A stretch of DNA of 64,000 nt from Deltaproteobacteria bacterium (GCA_016874755.1 VGTH01000029.1:1-64000); one strand, 5' to 3'. Positions 8,312-17,921 are shown, numbered from the stretch's first letter. The notes: a model not told the origin generated them from the letters alone. Program-made: numbers and translations.

Positions 8312-8650
8312 GCGCTCGACAGCAGTCAAAGTCAAGGGTGGCACCATGCTGTTTCTCGCCGGACATACGGCGAGCCAGCCCAATCCCAACGCGGACTTGG
8401 GCAACTTCGAAGCTCAGTTCAAAGCGGTGTTCGACAAGATCGGCAATACTCTGAAACAAGACGGCGGAACCGTCGACGACATTGTCTAGATCGGGGTGTT
8501 TCTAACCGACCTGCGCTACGCGCCGCAGTTTAGCAAACTCGCCAAAAGCTGTTTAAAAAAGGCTACCCGGCCATCACCTTCGTCGAAGTCAGCCATCTGG
8601 CGCGGCCGACCAGCGTGATAGAAGTGCAGCCGATCGCGGTGCTGCCATAG
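8312..8650 (+). pseudogene. RidA/YjgF-family enamine deaminase, degraded
   Basis: Translation gives TAVKVKGGTMLFLAGHTAS, then GTVDDIV, a TAG stop at 8487-8489, IGVFLTDLRYAPQFSKL, and after a frameshift near 8549 FKKGYPAITFVEVSHLARP and IEVQPIAVLP to a final stop. These are successive blocks of a RidA-type protein (reactive imine/enamine hydrolysis). The gene lacks its first 18 or so residues, has one nonsense codon and one frameshift, and abuts the cytochrome b fragment. It is dead unless these are sequencing errors. Confidence 0.8.
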
Positions 8651-8765
8651 CTATCGAGCTGCAACTACCTCACACAAAGGCGCGGGGATCGCAAAGGTTC
8701 GTAGCGGTGAGAGTTTGGTTATTCTTGCAGCTTGCCATCCAAGGTGTTAGAAAAGATTTCTCCGT

Positions 8766-8842
8766 GGTCGCATAGCTCAGATGGTTAGAGCGCGCGCCTC
8801 ACATGCGCGAGGTCGTAGGTTCGATTCCTACTGCGACCACCA
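8766..8842 (+). tRNA. tRNA-Val (CAC)
   Basis: A 77-nt cloverleaf: acceptor GGTCGCA/TGCGACC, D arm GCTC/GAGC, anticodon stem CGCGC/GCGCG with loop CTCACAT (anticodon CAC), T arm GTAGG-TTCGATT-CCTAC, discriminator A and encoded CCA. It reads GUG valine codons. It lies just after a zone of truncated genes, a position often used by integrating elements, but no integrase or duplicated 3' end is visible here. Confidence 0.95.
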
Positions 8843-9056
8843 TTTCTTCTGGCGGTCCTGTAAATTTTCCGCCGCAGACCTGCGCCCAAAGACTTGCCAA
8901 GGTTCTGCACCGCATCGGTCATACGTTCCATCACCGTCTTGCAACAATCACAACCCTTAGGCGATGAACAAATTCCCAGCGTCGCTCCGACTCCCACCGG
9001 CCTCAATCCTGCGAATTACACGGCCACTTTGGAGGCCGGATTCAGGGAAATACGCA

Positions 9057-10025
9057 CTACGAACTCTTGCGCTTTTTAAGCTCTTCGATTAGCTGCGGCA
9101 CGACCTTGAAAAGATCGCCAACGACGCCGAAGTCAGAGTATTGAAAGATTGGCGCTTCGGCGTCCTTGTTGATTGTGATGATATATTTCGAGGTCTTCAT
9201 GCCGGACAAATGTTGCACCGCGCCGGAAATGCCCAAGGCAAAATAGATGTCTGGCTTGACCGTTTTGCCGGTTTGACCGATCTGCATGGCGTAGGGGACC
9301 CATCCCGCATCTACCGCGGCGCGGCTGGCACCGACGGCACCGCCCATCAGTTCTGCTAGCTCCCGCAAAATCGCAAACTGCTCTTCTCCCTTTAGGCCGC
9401 GCCCGCCGGACACGACAACTTTCGCGCCTTCCAACGACGGTCCCTCGCGCTTAACAACGACGCGCTCTTTCATGTGTACTTTGCGCAGCGCATCGCCCGC
9501 TGCCGCTGGAACTTCTTCCACCGCTAGCGGTTGTTCGTTAATCTTGGGCTCGAATGATTTCGGGCGCACGACCAGAAGTTTTGTTCCAGAATGGACCAGC
9601 GTGCTGGTGTTTTGGTAGCTCGCTCCGAGGGCCGGAATGGTTGCTACGACGCTCCCGTCTGTCAATTCGAAATCGCCAACGTCGGTTATCGCGCCGCAAT
9701 CCAGGCGGGCGCTCAAATTGGCAATGAGATCACGCCCAGAATAGCTCGATGCACACAACAGCACGGCTGGTTTGTATTGGGCGATCAGTCCGGCGACAGA
9801 CTCCGCTGCCGGGAGTGTCAGATAATCACGATAAACCGCATCGGCGCAGCGATAGACCTTGCTGGCGCCATGTTTAGCCAGGGTTTGTGCCGCGTCATCG
9901 GGAGCCGGGCCGAGCAGGATTGCCTCGGCTTTGCCGACCTCGGACGCCTTGGCGAGCATTTCCAGGCTCGTGGTGGTAATGCGATCGTCGCTTACTTCAG
10001 CGTATACCCAAATTGTCTCGGCCAC
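9057..10025 (-). CDS. etfA: Electron transfer flavoprotein, alpha subunit
   Basis: A 322-aa FixB/EtfA protein. The C-terminal FAD domain has the family signature [19 protein letters not shown] (about 255-273) followed by [23 protein letters not shown]; the preceding [14 protein letters not shown] (208-221) contacts FAD. EtfAB carries electrons from acyl-CoA and other dehydrogenases to the quinone pool. The GTG start lies 1 nt after the etfB stop, so the two subunits are translated together. It fits with the acyl-CoA carboxylase genes and aromatic or fatty-acid use elsewhere in the window. Confidence 0.95.
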   Translation of the reverse strand: MAETIWVYAEVSDDRITTTSLEMLAKASEVGKAEAILLGPAPDDAAQTLAKHGASKVYRCADAVYRDYLTLPAAESVAGLIAQYKPAVLLCASSYSGRDLIANLSARLDCGAITDVGDFELTDGSVVATIPALGASYQNTSTLVHSGTKLLVVRPKSFEPKINEQPLAVEEVPAAAGDALRKVHMKERVVVKREGPSLEGAKVVVSGGRGLKGEEQFAILRELAELMGGAVGASRAAVDAGWVPYAMQIGQTGKTVKPDIYFALGISGAVQHLSGMKTSKYIITINKDAEAPIFQYSDFGVVGDLFKVVPQLIEELKKRKSS

Positions 10026-10026
10026 T

Positions 10027-10806
10027 TTAGATCACCTTGATTTCAGCAAGAAAGTCCGCAATCTGCTTGCCGCCTTCCCCTTCGTCGGTCACCATCTTAC
10101 CGGCCTCGCGCTTGGGCGGGCGGCCGATGGTTAAAACTTTTTCCCGCGCGCCTTTTTCGCCCACTTGATCGGCGGGCACTCCCAGGTCTGCTGCGGTCAT
10201 AACTTTGATCTCTTTTTTCTTGGCCGCCATGATGCCTTTTAGTTGCGGATAGCGCGGCTCGTTGATGCCGCTGGCGCAGGCCACCAACGCTGGCAATGTC
10301 GATTGGACAACGTCGAAGCCGGCTTCGCTCTGGCGTTTGATGGCGATCTTATTGCCATCCACCGTGATTTCGCGCGCGAACGTCAGCGGCGGAATGCCGA
10401 GCAGTTGGGCGATCTGGCCATGGACGATGCCGGCGTAGCTGTCCCCGGCCTCGGTGGCACAGATCACCAAATCGAATTCGAGTTTCTTGATTGCGGCGGC
10501 CAGCAGTTTAGCCGTGGCGAGTGTGTCGGAACCGGCCACCGTGTCATCTAGAACATGGATCGCTGAGGTGACGCCCATCGCGAGGGCATTGCGGATGCCA
10601 ATAGTCGCGTCGCTCGTTCCCATGGTCACGAGCGTCACCGCACCGCCAAGTTTTTCGGTCAGCCGCAGCCCTTCTTCGACGGCGCTGGCCGCCATCGGAT
10701 CGAGCTCGTGGGGCACGCCTTTGCGAATCATGCGCTTGGTGTTCCCATCTAACTCGATCGTAACCGTACTGGCAGGAATAACCTTACCACAGACGACGAC
10801 GTTCAA
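10027..10806 (-). CDS. etfB: Electron transfer flavoprotein, beta subunit
   Basis: A 259-aa FixA/EtfB protein (MNVVVCGKVIPAS start; LVICATEAGDSYAGIVHGQ and the AMP-binding loop region near 110-130; ALVACASGINEPRYPQLKGI near 180-200, matching the beta-subunit signature). It appears to start at TTG, with AAGGGAG about 10 nt upstream. It forms the heterodimer with the EtfA encoded next to it. A stem-loop at 10848-10883 separates it from the 63-aa and di-iron genes upstream on the same strand. Confidence 0.94.
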   Translation of the reverse strand: MNVVVCGKVIPASTVTIELDGNTKRMIRKGVPHELDPMAASAVEEGLRLTEKLGGAVTLVTMGTSDATIGIRNALAMGVTSAIHVLDDTVAGSDTLATAKLLAAAIKKLEFDLVICATEAGDSYAGIVHGQIAQLLGIPPLTFAREITVDGNKIAIKRQSEAGFDVVQSTLPALVACASGINEPRYPQLKGIMAAKKKEIKVMTAADLGVPADQVGEKGAREKVLTIGRPPKREAGKMVTDEGEGGKQIADFLAEIKVI

Positions 10807-10847
10807 TGTTCAGTTCTCCCTTGGTTGGAACTAACAGGTTACAGATA

Positions 10848-10883
10848 CAACAAAGGCGCCTTTGCGGGCAAGGCGCCTTGTTG
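10848..10883. terminator. Stem-loop between 63-aa gene and etfB
   Basis: CAACAAAGGCGCC and GGCGCCTTGTTG pair over 12 bp with one bulged base. The flanks lack a long T-run, so it may be a weak terminator or an mRNA-processing hairpin rather than a complete intrinsic terminator. Confidence 0.5.
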
Positions 10884-10922
10884 AATAAATGGCCGATTGT
10901 CGGCTAGCGGTTCAAAAGATTG

Positions 10923-11114
10923 TTAGGCCAACCACTCCTTAACGTTGCCATCCATGACTACGTCGAGGATTTCTTTACAGTCGGCGATCGCCTGATCGAC
11001 GACCTTCTGATCATCCTTCAAGTGCGGCAAGCCAGTGCCGACGGCTTTTTTAATAGCCTGGATGAATTCTTTAAACTGCTGATCTAATGCCTCAGTGTTG
11101 GGTGCTGCGTCCAT
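10923..11114 (-). CDS. Small hypothetical protein (63 aa)
   Basis: A 63-aa soluble, helical, mildly acidic protein (EFIQAIKKAVGTGLPHL; VDQAIADCKEILDVVMDG). I do not recognise it. It follows the di-iron ferritin-like gene after 18 nt on the same strand with an AGGAATC site before its ATG, so it may be a small partner or effector subunit of that enzyme; this is inference from position only. Confidence 0.65.
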   Translation of the reverse strand: MDAAPNTEALDQQFKEFIQAIKKAVGTGLPHLKDDQKVVDQAIADCKEILDVVMDGNVKEWLA

Positions 11115-11132
11115 GGATTCCTCGATTCCAAA

Positions 11133-11855
11133 TTATGTGTAGAGCCGGCCCTTGTTAGGATCGGGAATCGTTAGTCCCAACTTCGTCAACAAGGTGTCGA
11201 TTTCTTCTTTGTACTGGGCACGGGCCACGGCATTGGGACGGCGCTTCAGTCCCCAGTGCATGTACCGTTCAGAGCGGTAAGATTTACTGTTGCCAAACAT
11301 GTCGAGACCTTTGACGTACCAATAGTCGACCGCGTTTTGCGCACGCTCCTTACTTTCGCCGCCCTTGGCGGCCATTTCGGAGAGTGCGTTGACGCCGAAG
11401 TCGACATGCCCTTCTTCTTCCCGGATCATATCGGGATCCTCAACCAGGCGGGCCAGAGGCAGATAGGTGCAGCCGATGAACTCTTCGAGTTGGAAACGGC
11501 CTACCCGGTCAATCAAAGCACCGAACACCGCGTAGTCTTCCCAGGTTTGGATTTTGCCGCGGAACGCTTCGACGTAGCGATCCTGATTGGAACGGCTGAG
11601 AACGTAGGAAACATCGACGCCCATGTCGCCGGCGAGTTTGGCGATCTTACGATAGTGATCCAGCTCTTCGGCCGCCGTGCGTGCCACGATCAACTGATCG
11701 AGCTTGGTCGGTGCGTTGGGCAGCATGTCTCTGATATAAAGATTGGGGCCGCCGATCTCGCAGTCCGCTTGGATCGCGAGCACGCGGCGCAGCAAGTCCT
11801 GATACTCGGGGCCTTGCTTCTCGAAATCTTTTAACTCGATCTTGTCAGTGAACAT
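11133..11855 (-). CDS. PaaA/PaaC-like ferritin-fold di-iron protein
   Basis: A 240-aa ferritin-like protein of the phenylacetic-acid catabolic (PaaA/PaaC) family. Candidate di-iron ligands are the first helix acid near the N-terminus, the EELDHYRK motif (64-71) and the EEEGHVDFG motif (about 146-154), giving the E/ExxH pair layout of bacterial multicomponent and related oxygenases. In phenylacetyl-CoA epoxidase PaaA is catalytic and PaaC structural, and they need the reductase PaaE; none of PaaB/D/E is nearby. The neighbours are a 63-aa protein and EtfAB. It could be a stand-alone N-oxygenase, a hydroxylase or another di-iron enzyme. Confidence 0.8.
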   Translation of the reverse strand: MFTDKIELKDFEKQGPEYQDLLRRVLAIQADCEIGGPNLYIRDMLPNAPTKLDQLIVARTAAEELDHYRKIAKLAGDMGVDVSYVLSRSNQDRYVEAFRGKIQTWEDYAVFGALIDRVGRFQLEEFIGCTYLPLARLVEDPDMIREEEGHVDFGVNALSEMAAKGGESKERAQNAVDYWYVKGLDMFGNSKSYRSERYMHWGLKRRPNAVARAQYKEEIDTLLTKLGLTIPDPNKGRLYT

Positions 11856-11982
11856 CCGGCCCTCCTGAATTTAAGGTTAACGTTTGCGGGTAACTTATTG
11901 AAAATCAGTAACAAAAGAGCAAGGAGAAATCAACCGAAGAGGCGCCCGGGGTGCGCCTTTACAGAGCTCGTATTGTCCTCTA

Positions 11983-12013
11983 CAGTCCGCACAAAAGCCT
12001 CAGGAGCGGACTG
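11983..12013 (+). promoter_or_regulatory. 5' leader hairpin before nicotinate phosphoribosyltransferase
   Basis: CAGTCCGC (11983-11990) and GCGGACTG (12006-12013) form a perfect 8-bp stem with a 15-nt loop. The CAGGAG purine run that could serve as ribosome site lies at the loop/stem junction, only 7-14 nt before the ATG at 12020, so folding could limit translation. A smaller GGCGC/GCGCC stem lies just upstream. Confidence 0.4.
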
Positions 12014-12019
12014 CGCTTT

Positions 12020-13366
12020 ATGGGTGAAAACCTTACCCTACTGACCGACCTTTATCAGCTCACCATGGCGCAGGCTTATTTTCAGAGCCGGCGCGCGGGC
12101 GCGGCGACGTTTAGTTTGTTTGTGCGCACCTATCCGCAAAACCGCAGCTATTTCGTCAGCGCTGGTTTGCAGGATGTTTTGACTTATCTTTCCGAGCTGC
12201 ACTTCGATGACACCGACATCGACTACTTGCGATCCAAGCGGTTGTTCGCGGATGACTTCCTTGAGTTTCTTCAAACGGTGCGCTTCACCGGCGAAGTCTG
12301 GGCGATTCCCGAAGGGCGGCTTTTTTTTCGAGATGAGCCGGTGCTAGAAATCACCGCGCCGATCATCGAAGCGCAGCTGGTCGAAACTTTCATTATCAAC
12401 CAGGTCCAGCTGCAATCGCTCATCGCTACCAAGGCGGCGCGTTGTGTTCATGCGGCGCAGGGCCGGAGCGTCGTCGATTTTTCGCTGCGCCGCACGCACG
12501 GTAGCGACGCCGGGTTAAAAGTCGCGCGCGCGAGCTATCTCGCCGGTTTCAACGGCACCAGTAATGTTCTCGCTGGCCAGCGCTACGACTTGCCGATCGT
12601 CGGCACCATGGCGCATTCGTTCATTTCCAGTCATGAGCAGGAGATCGACGCGTTTCGTAGCTATGTGAAAAGTTTTCCGCACAACTCGATTCTCTTGATC
12701 GACACTTACGATACCCTTGCTGGCGCCCGTAAAGCAGTCACCGTGGCAAAAGAAATGGCGGCCCGCGGCGAAAAACTATTAGGCGTGCGCATCGATAGCG
12801 GCGATTTACTGCCGCTGGCGCGCGAGGTGCGCGGTATTCTCGACGAAGCTGGTCTTATGGACGTGAAGATCACCGGCAGTGGCGGTCTAGACGAATACGA
12901 TCTTAGCGATTTTTCCCGAGCCGGGGCCGCCTTCGATAGTTATGGCGTCGGCACCAAGATGGGTACGTCGGCGGATGCGCCCTGGTGCGATATGGCGTAC
13001 AAGCTGGTCGAGTACGGGAATCGGAGCGTCGTGAAGATGAGTCCCGGCAAAAGATCTTGGCCTGGTAAGAAACAGGTTTTTCGTTGCTTGGATAAAGAAG
13101 GCAAACTTCTCGGCGACGTCATTGGCATGCGCGACGATGTCTTTGCCGATGCCGAGCCGTTGTTGAAGAACGTTATGGCACGGGGAGAAATCACGGCGCC
13201 ATTGCCATCGCTCGGAGCCACCCGCGAGCTTTTTCTGCAAGAATTCGCCTGTCTGCCGCAGCCTATCAGAGCGATTCGTAAGCCGGAAACTTACCCGGTG
13301 GAGTTTTCCCCGCGGCTGCAGGCGCTGCGGGCGGAAGTTGAACGGGATGTATTGGGCAAGCGGTGA
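12020..13366 (+). CDS. pncB: Nicotinate phosphoribosyltransferase
   Basis: A 448-aa cytoplasmic enzyme joining nicotinate to PRPP to make NaMN in NAD salvage. Recognisable blocks: TLLTDLYQLTMAQAYF at the N-terminus, SLRRTHGSDAG, GTMAHSFISSHEQE, LLIDTYDTLAGARKAV, LGVRIDSGDLLPLAREVR and FGVGTKMGTS-like YGVGTKMGTSAD (PRPP/phosphate site). Length fits the family. The ATG at 12020 is chosen because homology starts there; the frame is open to 11951. It is a single gene transcribed convergently with fabH. Its presence shows the cell can recycle nicotinate, relevant to the nicotinate-like catabolic genes farther along. Confidence 0.92.
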   Translation: MGENLTLLTDLYQLTMAQAYFQSRRAGAATFSLFVRTYPQNRSYFVSAGLQDVLTYLSELHFDDTDIDYLRSKRLFADDFLEFLQTVRFTGEVWAIPEGRLFFRDEPVLEITAPIIEAQLVETFIINQVQLQSLIATKAARCVHAAQGRSVVDFSLRRTHGSDAGLKVARASYLAGFNGTSNVLAGQRYDLPIVGTMAHSFISSHEQEIDAFRSYVKSFPHNSILLIDTYDTLAGARKAVTVAKEMAARGEKLLGVRIDSGDLLPLAREVRGILDEAGLMDVKITGSGGLDEYDLSDFSRAGAAFDSYGVGTKMGTSADAPWCDMAYKLVEYGNRSVVKMSPGKRSWPGKKQVFRCLDKEGKLLGDVIGMRDDVFADAEPLLKNVMARGEITAPLPSLGATRELFLQEFACLPQPIRAIRKPETYPVEFSPRLQALRAEVERDVLGKR

Positions 13367-13400
13367 AACCGCTCAATCGGCTTGAACGGCTGGAACAGGC

Positions 13401-14393
13401 TCAGAATTTAACTACCGCCGCGCCCCAAGCAAAGCCGGCGCCGAAAGCGTTGAGCAAGACGATATCGCCGGGCTTGATGCGCCCCTGTTTGCGCGCTTCG
13501 TCGAGGGCGACGGGAATCGATGCTGCCGATGTGTTGCCGTATTTGTCCAAGTTAACCATGACCTTTTCCATGGGCACGCCCAGACGCTCGGCCAAAGCGA
13601 CGATGATTCTGCGATTGGCTTGGTGGGGCACTACCAGCGCGACCTGATCAACTGTGACACCTGCTTCGTCGAGGGCTTGGCGGCTGATGTCCTCCATGGA
13701 GCGGACGGCTAGTTTGAAGACCTCTTTGCCGTTCATGGCGATGGTGTGCTCGTTTTTGCGCACGGTATGCTCGGTCGCGGGATTAAGCGATCCGCCTGCC
13801 CGCACATATAGAGTCTTGGCATAAGAGCCGTCGGTGCGCAGTTTGGTGCTAAGAATGCCTTTGCCATTTTCTTCCGCTCTCAGGACGACGGCACCGGCGG
13901 CGTCGCCGAAGAGGATGCAAGTGCCGCGGTCTTGCCAATTGAGCACACGACTGAGAGTGTCTGAGCCCACCACCAGGGCGGTGTTGACCTGGCCGGTTTG
14001 GATGTAGACATCGGCCACCGACAGGGCGTTGATGAAACCGGAGCAGGCCGCGCTGACGTCAAAAGAAAAAACCCCGCGCGCGCCGAGCTTGTCTTCAAGC
14101 AAGCATGCAGAGCTGGGAAATGGATAATCGGGCGACACCGTGCCCATGATGATGGCGTCGAGATCCTTGGCCTCCATGCCGGCATCGGCCAGCGCGCGCT
14201 CGGCGGCGCGCAGCGCCATGTCGGCATTGCCTTTGCCTTCTTCCAGGATACGCCGTTCTTTAATGCCGGTGCGAGTGGTGATCCATTCGTCGCTGGTCTC
14301 GACGATTTTTTCCAGATCATGATTGGTGACGATCTTGCTGGGAATCTCCGACCCGGTTCCCAGGATGACGCTCCGGCGCTTCACACCGCTCAT
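13401..14393 (-). CDS. fabH: 3-oxoacyl-ACP synthase III
   Basis: A 330-aa KAS III that condenses acyl-CoA with malonyl-ACP to start fatty-acid synthesis. The catalytic triad is visible: Cys in [12 protein letters not shown] (about 113), His in VPHQANRRI (about 252) and Asn in [11 protein letters not shown] (about 283). The start at 14393 shares an ATGA overlap with the fabF stop, so translation is coupled. Length and motifs are typical. Confidence 0.95.
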   Translation of the reverse strand: MSGVKRRSVILGTGSEIPSKIVTNHDLEKIVETSDEWITTRTGIKERRILEEGKGNADMALRAAERALADAGMEAKDLDAIIMGTVSPDYPFPSSACLLEDKLGARGVFSFDVSAACSGFINALSVADVYIQTGQVNTALVVGSDTLSRVLNWQDRGTCILFGDAAGAVVLRAEENGKGILSTKLRTDGSYAKTLYVRAGGSLNPATEHTVRKNEHTIAMNGKEVFKLAVRSMEDISRQALDEAGVTVDQVALVVPHQANRRIIVALAERLGVPMEKVMVNLDKYGNTSAASIPVALDEARKQGRIKPGDIVLLNAFGAGFAWGAAVVKF

Positions 14394-15640
14394 TGCGCCC
14401 TCCGAAAGATCACACACGCGTTGGTGCCGCCGAAGCCGAAGGAATTGGAAAGCGCCACATCGATGGCCGCCTTGCGCGCCTGGTTCGGCACGTAGTCAAG
14501 GTCGCATTGGGGGTCGGGGTTTTCATAATTGATGGTCGGCGGAATCACGCCATGGTGCAGTGCCAGCACGGCATAAACTCCCTCCACCGCGCCGGCTGCA
14601 CCGAGCAGGTGGCCGGTCATTGATTTCGTCGAGCTCACCGGGAGCTTTGCGGCCCCTTCGCCAAAGACCGTCTTGATCGCGGTGGTTTCGTTGGCGTCGT
14701 TGTATTCCGTCGATGTGCCGTGGGCATTGATATAGCTAACGTCGCTGGGCGCGATTTGCGCGTCCTTGAGCGCCAAGCGCATGCAGCGCGCTGCGCCTTC
14801 GCCCTCGGGCGCCGGTGCGGTCATGTGATGGGCGTCGCCGTTGGCGGCGTAGCCGATGATCTCTGCGTAAATCTTCGCGCCGCGGGCCAGCGCATGTTCG
14901 CGCTCTTCGAGAATCAAAATGCCGGAGCCCTCGCCGATGACAAACCCATCGCGCTCGGCGTCAAAAGGCCGACTCGCGCGCTCGGGCTCGTCGTTGCGCG
15001 TCGACAGCGCCTTCATCGCGGAAAAACCACCGACCCCTAACGGTGTGATCGCCGCCTCGGCGCCGCCGGTAATCACCGCATCTTGCACGCCGCGCCGGAT
15101 CATGTGATAGGCCTCGCCGATGGCGTGGGTGCCGGACGCGCACGCTGAGGTCGGCGTGAAATTAACGCCCTTGGCGCCGTAGCGGATCGCCACATGGCCG
15201 GGCGCCAGGTTGGAAATTACTTTGGGAATAAAAAACGGCGAGATCTTGCGCGGGCCGCCCGCCATCAAGGCTTCCTTGGTGACTTCTAAAGTATCGAGCC
15301 CATTCATGCCGACGCCGATTATGACGCCAACGTTTTCGGCGTATTCCCCTTCGATTTTCAGGCCGCTGTCGTTCATGGCCTGGGCGGTGGCCCCGAGCGC
15401 ATACTGGATGAAGAGATCCATTTTTTTGATCTCTTTGGGTTCGATGTAATCCTCCGCCTTGAAGTCCGGCACCTGGCCAGCGATCTTCGAAGCGAAGGCA
15501 TCGGCGTTGAACCGGTCGATCTTGCGAATGCCGGAGCGGCCGGCCATGAGGGCTTGCCAGTTTTTTTCGACACCGGAGCCCAGGGGTGAAACTAGACCAA
15601 GGCCTGTAACCACAACTCTGCGTTGCTCAGTCGTGCTCAT
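14390..15640 (-). CDS. fabF: 3-oxoacyl-ACP synthase II
   Basis: A 416-aa KAS II elongating acyl-ACP chains. The Cys-His-His triad is visible: [15 protein letters not shown] (Cys about 164), [14 protein letters not shown] (His about 304) and [17 protein letters not shown] (His about 341). The ATG at 15640 is chosen because the conserved [19 protein letters not shown] starts there. It is directly followed by fabH with a 4-nt overlap. No acpP or fabG gene adjoins it in this window. Confidence 0.95.
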   Translation of the reverse strand: MSTTEQRRVVVTGLGLVSPLGSGVEKNWQALMAGRSGIRKIDRFNADAFASKIAGQVPDFKAEDYIEPKEIKKMDLFIQYALGATAQAMNDSGLKIEGEYAENVGVIIGVGMNGLDTLEVTKEALMAGGPRKISPFFIPKVISNLAPGHVAIRYGAKGVNFTPTSACASGTHAIGEAYHMIRRGVQDAVITGGAEAAITPLGVGGFSAMKALSTRNDEPERASRPFDAERDGFVIGEGSGILILEEREHALARGAKIYAEIIGYAANGDAHHMTAPAPEGEGAARCMRLALKDAQIAPSDVSYINAHGTSTEYNDANETTAIKTVFGEGAAKLPVSSTKSMTGHLLGAAGAVEGVYAVLALHHGVIPPTINYENPDPQCDLDYVPNQARKAAIDVALSNSFGFGGTNACVIFRRAQ

Positions 15641-15758
15641 TCCGTAACCAGCTTGTAATGGATTTGCCCATGAAAATAGATCAGAGCTCCCCAAGGGTCA
15701 ACAGCTTTGCGCGAAATTCCTCAAGTGTTTTGAGCGCTTGGAGTAGATCGAGAGGAAC

Positions 15759-16787
15759 TTAAAGTAACCGATAGGGTTCATGGCGGAGGCGAATCGTACG
15801 GATCAACGGTTCTATATGGGGAGCCTGCGCCGGTGCGACCGCTTGCGTTGGCGGTTTTTGCATGGTGGTCAAAACCGCGCCGACCGAGTCGCGCAACGCC
15901 GCGAGATCGTAGCCGCCTTCCAGCAAAAAGGCGATGCGCGACTGCGCCGAGTCCTGCGCCAGTTGCAACAACAGCTGGGCCATGGCGCCAAAGCCTTGCT
16001 CGGTGACGCCCATGCCGCCCAATGGATCGCGTCGGTGCGGGTCGAAGCCGGCAGAAACCAAAATCCACTCGGGTTGAAACTGGTTGGCCTTGGGCACGAT
16101 CAATTCTTGAAAGGCGCGCAAATACTCGGCGTCGCAGCAGCCGGCAGGCAGCGGAATGTTGAGTGTGTAGCCTTGGCCGGCAGCGGCACCGATTTCATGG
16201 ATCGCGCCGCTGCCGGGATAATAGGGAAACTGATGGGTTGACACAAACAGCACGGCAGGGTCTTGGTAAAATGCCGCCTGGGTGCCGTTGCCGTGGTGCA
16301 CGTCCCAGTCGACGATCAGCACGCGCCGCGCGCCGTGCACGCGTTTGAGATATTCCGCGCCAACGGCGATTGTGTTGAATAAGCAAAAGCCCATGGCGCG
16401 ATCGTGCAAGGCATGATGACCCGGGGGCCGTACGAGGGCAAAACCGTTGTCGATCTCCTTGGCGGCGATGGCGTCGATCAGCCGCAGCAGCCCGCCGGTG
16501 GCGAGCAAAGCGACGCCGAAGGAGTCGCGACAGGTGACCGTGTCACCGTCGAGCGCGTATTGATTTTTCTGCGACGTGGCAGCGACGAGTTTCAAGTAAT
16601 CGGCGCTGTGGCAAGCTTCGATCTCGCCGCGGGTGGCGGCGCGCGGCGGCATGAGCTGAAACTTCGCCGCATCGAGCTCGTGAGCCATGTCGAGTAAGAC
16701 TTTGATTCTTTCCGGCCGCTCGGGATGGAACTCGCCCGGCTCGTGCTTCAAATATTCGTCATCAACCACGACGGCAGTCTGCGCCAT
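15759..16787 (-). CDS. HDAC-like deacetylase (AcuC/AphA superfamily)
   Basis: A 342-aa zinc-dependent arginase/deacetylase-fold protein. The zinc and catalytic motifs are in place: RPPGHHALHDRAMGFCLFN (about 118-136, the tandem active-site His), VLIVDWDVHHGNGTQAAF (Asp/His zinc ligands, about 157-174), VSAGFDPHRRDPLGGM (Asp zinc ligand) and LEGGYDLAAL near the end. Bacterial members remove acyl groups from lysines, polyamines or acetoin-pathway proteins. It is a single gene, divergent from tatA. The pyruvoyl arginine decarboxylase lies not far away, so a polyamine substrate is possible but unproven. Confidence 0.88.
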   Translation of the reverse strand: MAQTAVVVDDEYLKHEPGEFHPERPERIKVLLDMAHELDAAKFQLMPPRAATRGEIEACHSADYLKLVAATSQKNQYALDGDTVTCRDSFGVALLATGGLLRLIDAIAAKEIDNGFALVRPPGHHALHDRAMGFCLFNTIAVGAEYLKRVHGARRVLIVDWDVHHGNGTQAAFYQDPAVLFVSTHQFPYYPGSGAIHEIGAAAGQGYTLNIPLPAGCCDAEYLRAFQELIVPKANQFQPEWILVSAGFDPHRRDPLGGMGVTEQGFGAMAQLLLQLAQDSAQSRIAFLLEGGYDLAALRDSVGAVLTTMQKPPTQAVAPAQAPHIEPLIRTIRLRHEPYRLL

Positions 16788-16851
16788 GACTTCAAGCTAA
16801 CACTGTTGCCGCGCAGTTGCCAAGCTCAGCAAAATCACTTAGCTTAACTGC

Positions 16852-17127
16852 ATGTTTGGCATCGGCGGTCCCGAACTGTTGTTGATTCTGGCGGTGGCCC
16901 TGATCGTTCTCGGTCCAAAGAAGCTCCCGGAGTTGGCCAAAACGTTGGGTAAAGGTTTGGCCGAGTTTCGCCGCGCCACCGATGAGCTGAAAGACGAGTT
17001 CCGCAAAATCGAGAGCGAAGTCGAACCGCCTGCAGTGGTGGCCACTAAAGACGATCCGTTTCTCAACATGCCGCCGGAAACCGCCACACCGCCGCCAGCG
17101 CCGACGCCTGCCGCTGAGAAAAAGTGA
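16852..17127 (+). CDS. Twin-arginine translocase TatA/TatB-type subunit
   Basis: A 91-aa protein with one N-terminal membrane helix ([21 protein letters not shown]), the hinge [16 protein letters not shown] and an amphipathic, charged helix, then a proline-rich tail. The E in GGPELLL and the longer amphipathic helix lean toward TatB-like function. TatA/B with TatC exports folded, often cofactor-bearing proteins. Its stop overlaps the GTG start of tatC. Confidence 0.9.
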   Translation: MFGIGGPELLLILAVALIVLGPKKLPELAKTLGKGLAEFRRATDELKDEFRKIESEVEPPAVVATKDDPFLNMPPETATPPPAPTPAAEKK

Positions 17128-17921
17128 CCATGCCGTCGGCTGAAGGGGAGGGCCAGGGACATTCCCCGGGACATCCAGTGGATGTCCAGATGCCTTTTAC
17201 TTCTCACCTGGGCGAGCTGCGCTCCCGTCTGGTCAAGTCCGTCATCGCCATTGCCATCGGTTTTGTCGGTTGTTTCTACGCCGTCGACGGTATTTTTACC
17301 GTCTTGGCAGCGCCGCTGCGGCGCCTGCAAATCCCCGGCCTGACTTTGATCGGTACCGCCGTAGCCGAAGCTTTCTTCACCAAAATGAAAGTGGCTTTTG
17401 TCGCGGCGATCGTGGTCGCGCTGCCGGTTCTACTTTGGCAAGGCTGGCAATTTGTCGCGCCGGGCCTCTATGAACACGAGAAACGCTACACGCGAGCTTT
17501 CGTCGCCTGCGGTTCGCTGTTTTTTCTTGCCGGCGCGGCGTTTTGTTATTTCGTCGTAATCGAGCAAGGTTTGGAATTCATGCTGCGGCACTATGAGAGG
17601 ATTCAGGTGCAGCCGTTGATCCAGGTGGGCGACTATCTGACGCAGGCGGCGCGGTTGGTACTTGCCTTTGGCGCAATGTTTCAGCTGCCGGTGGCGGCTT
17701 TTTTTCTCGCCCGAGTTGGCGTGATCGATCACAGATTTTTGATCAAACACAGCCGCTACGCGGTGGTCGTTATCACCATTCTGGCGGCCATCCTGACGCC
17801 GCCCGATTTCATATCGATGATTTTCTTGATGGTGCCGCTGTTTGTGCTTTACGGGGTGAGTATCGGGGTGGCTTATCTGGCGCGCGCCAGAATGAACCGC
17901 CTTGAAAGAGAAGCCGAATGA
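17124..17921 (+). CDS. tatC: Sec-independent protein translocase TatC
   Basis: A 265-aa inner-membrane protein with six hydrophobic segments. The cytoplasmic N-terminus carries the signal-peptide recognition motif [14 protein letters not shown], followed by [12 protein letters not shown] and [20 protein letters not shown], all classic TatC blocks. It may start at GTG 17124 (overlapping the tatA/B stop) or ATG 17130. It ends 3 nt before a strong bidirectional terminator. The Mo-hydroxylase and other cofactor enzymes here appear cytoplasmic, so its clients are elsewhere. Confidence 0.94.
   Translation: MTMPSAEGEGQGHSPGHPVDVQMPFTSHLGELRSRLVKSVIAIAIGFVGCFYAVDGIFTVLAAPLRRLQIPGLTLIGTAVAEAFFTKMKVAFVAAIVVALPVLLWQGWQFVAPGLYEHEKRYTRAFVACGSLFFLAGAAFCYFVVIEQGLEFMLRHYERIQVQPLIQVGDYLTQAARLVLAFGAMFQLPVAAFFLARVGVIDHRFLIKHSRYAVVVITILAAILTPPDFISMIFLMVPLFVLYGVSIGVAYLARARMNRLEREAE

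Noticed and set aside
8766-8842. tRNA 3' end as an attachment site of an integrated element
   Set aside because: No integrase gene and no duplicated tRNA 3' end were found in the window.
8785-9006. Minus-strand open frame of 73 codons ending within the tRNA
   Set aside because: Its last third is simply the antisense of tRNA-Val, there is no ribosome site, and the remainder has no recognisable features apart from a Cys cluster (CDCCK).
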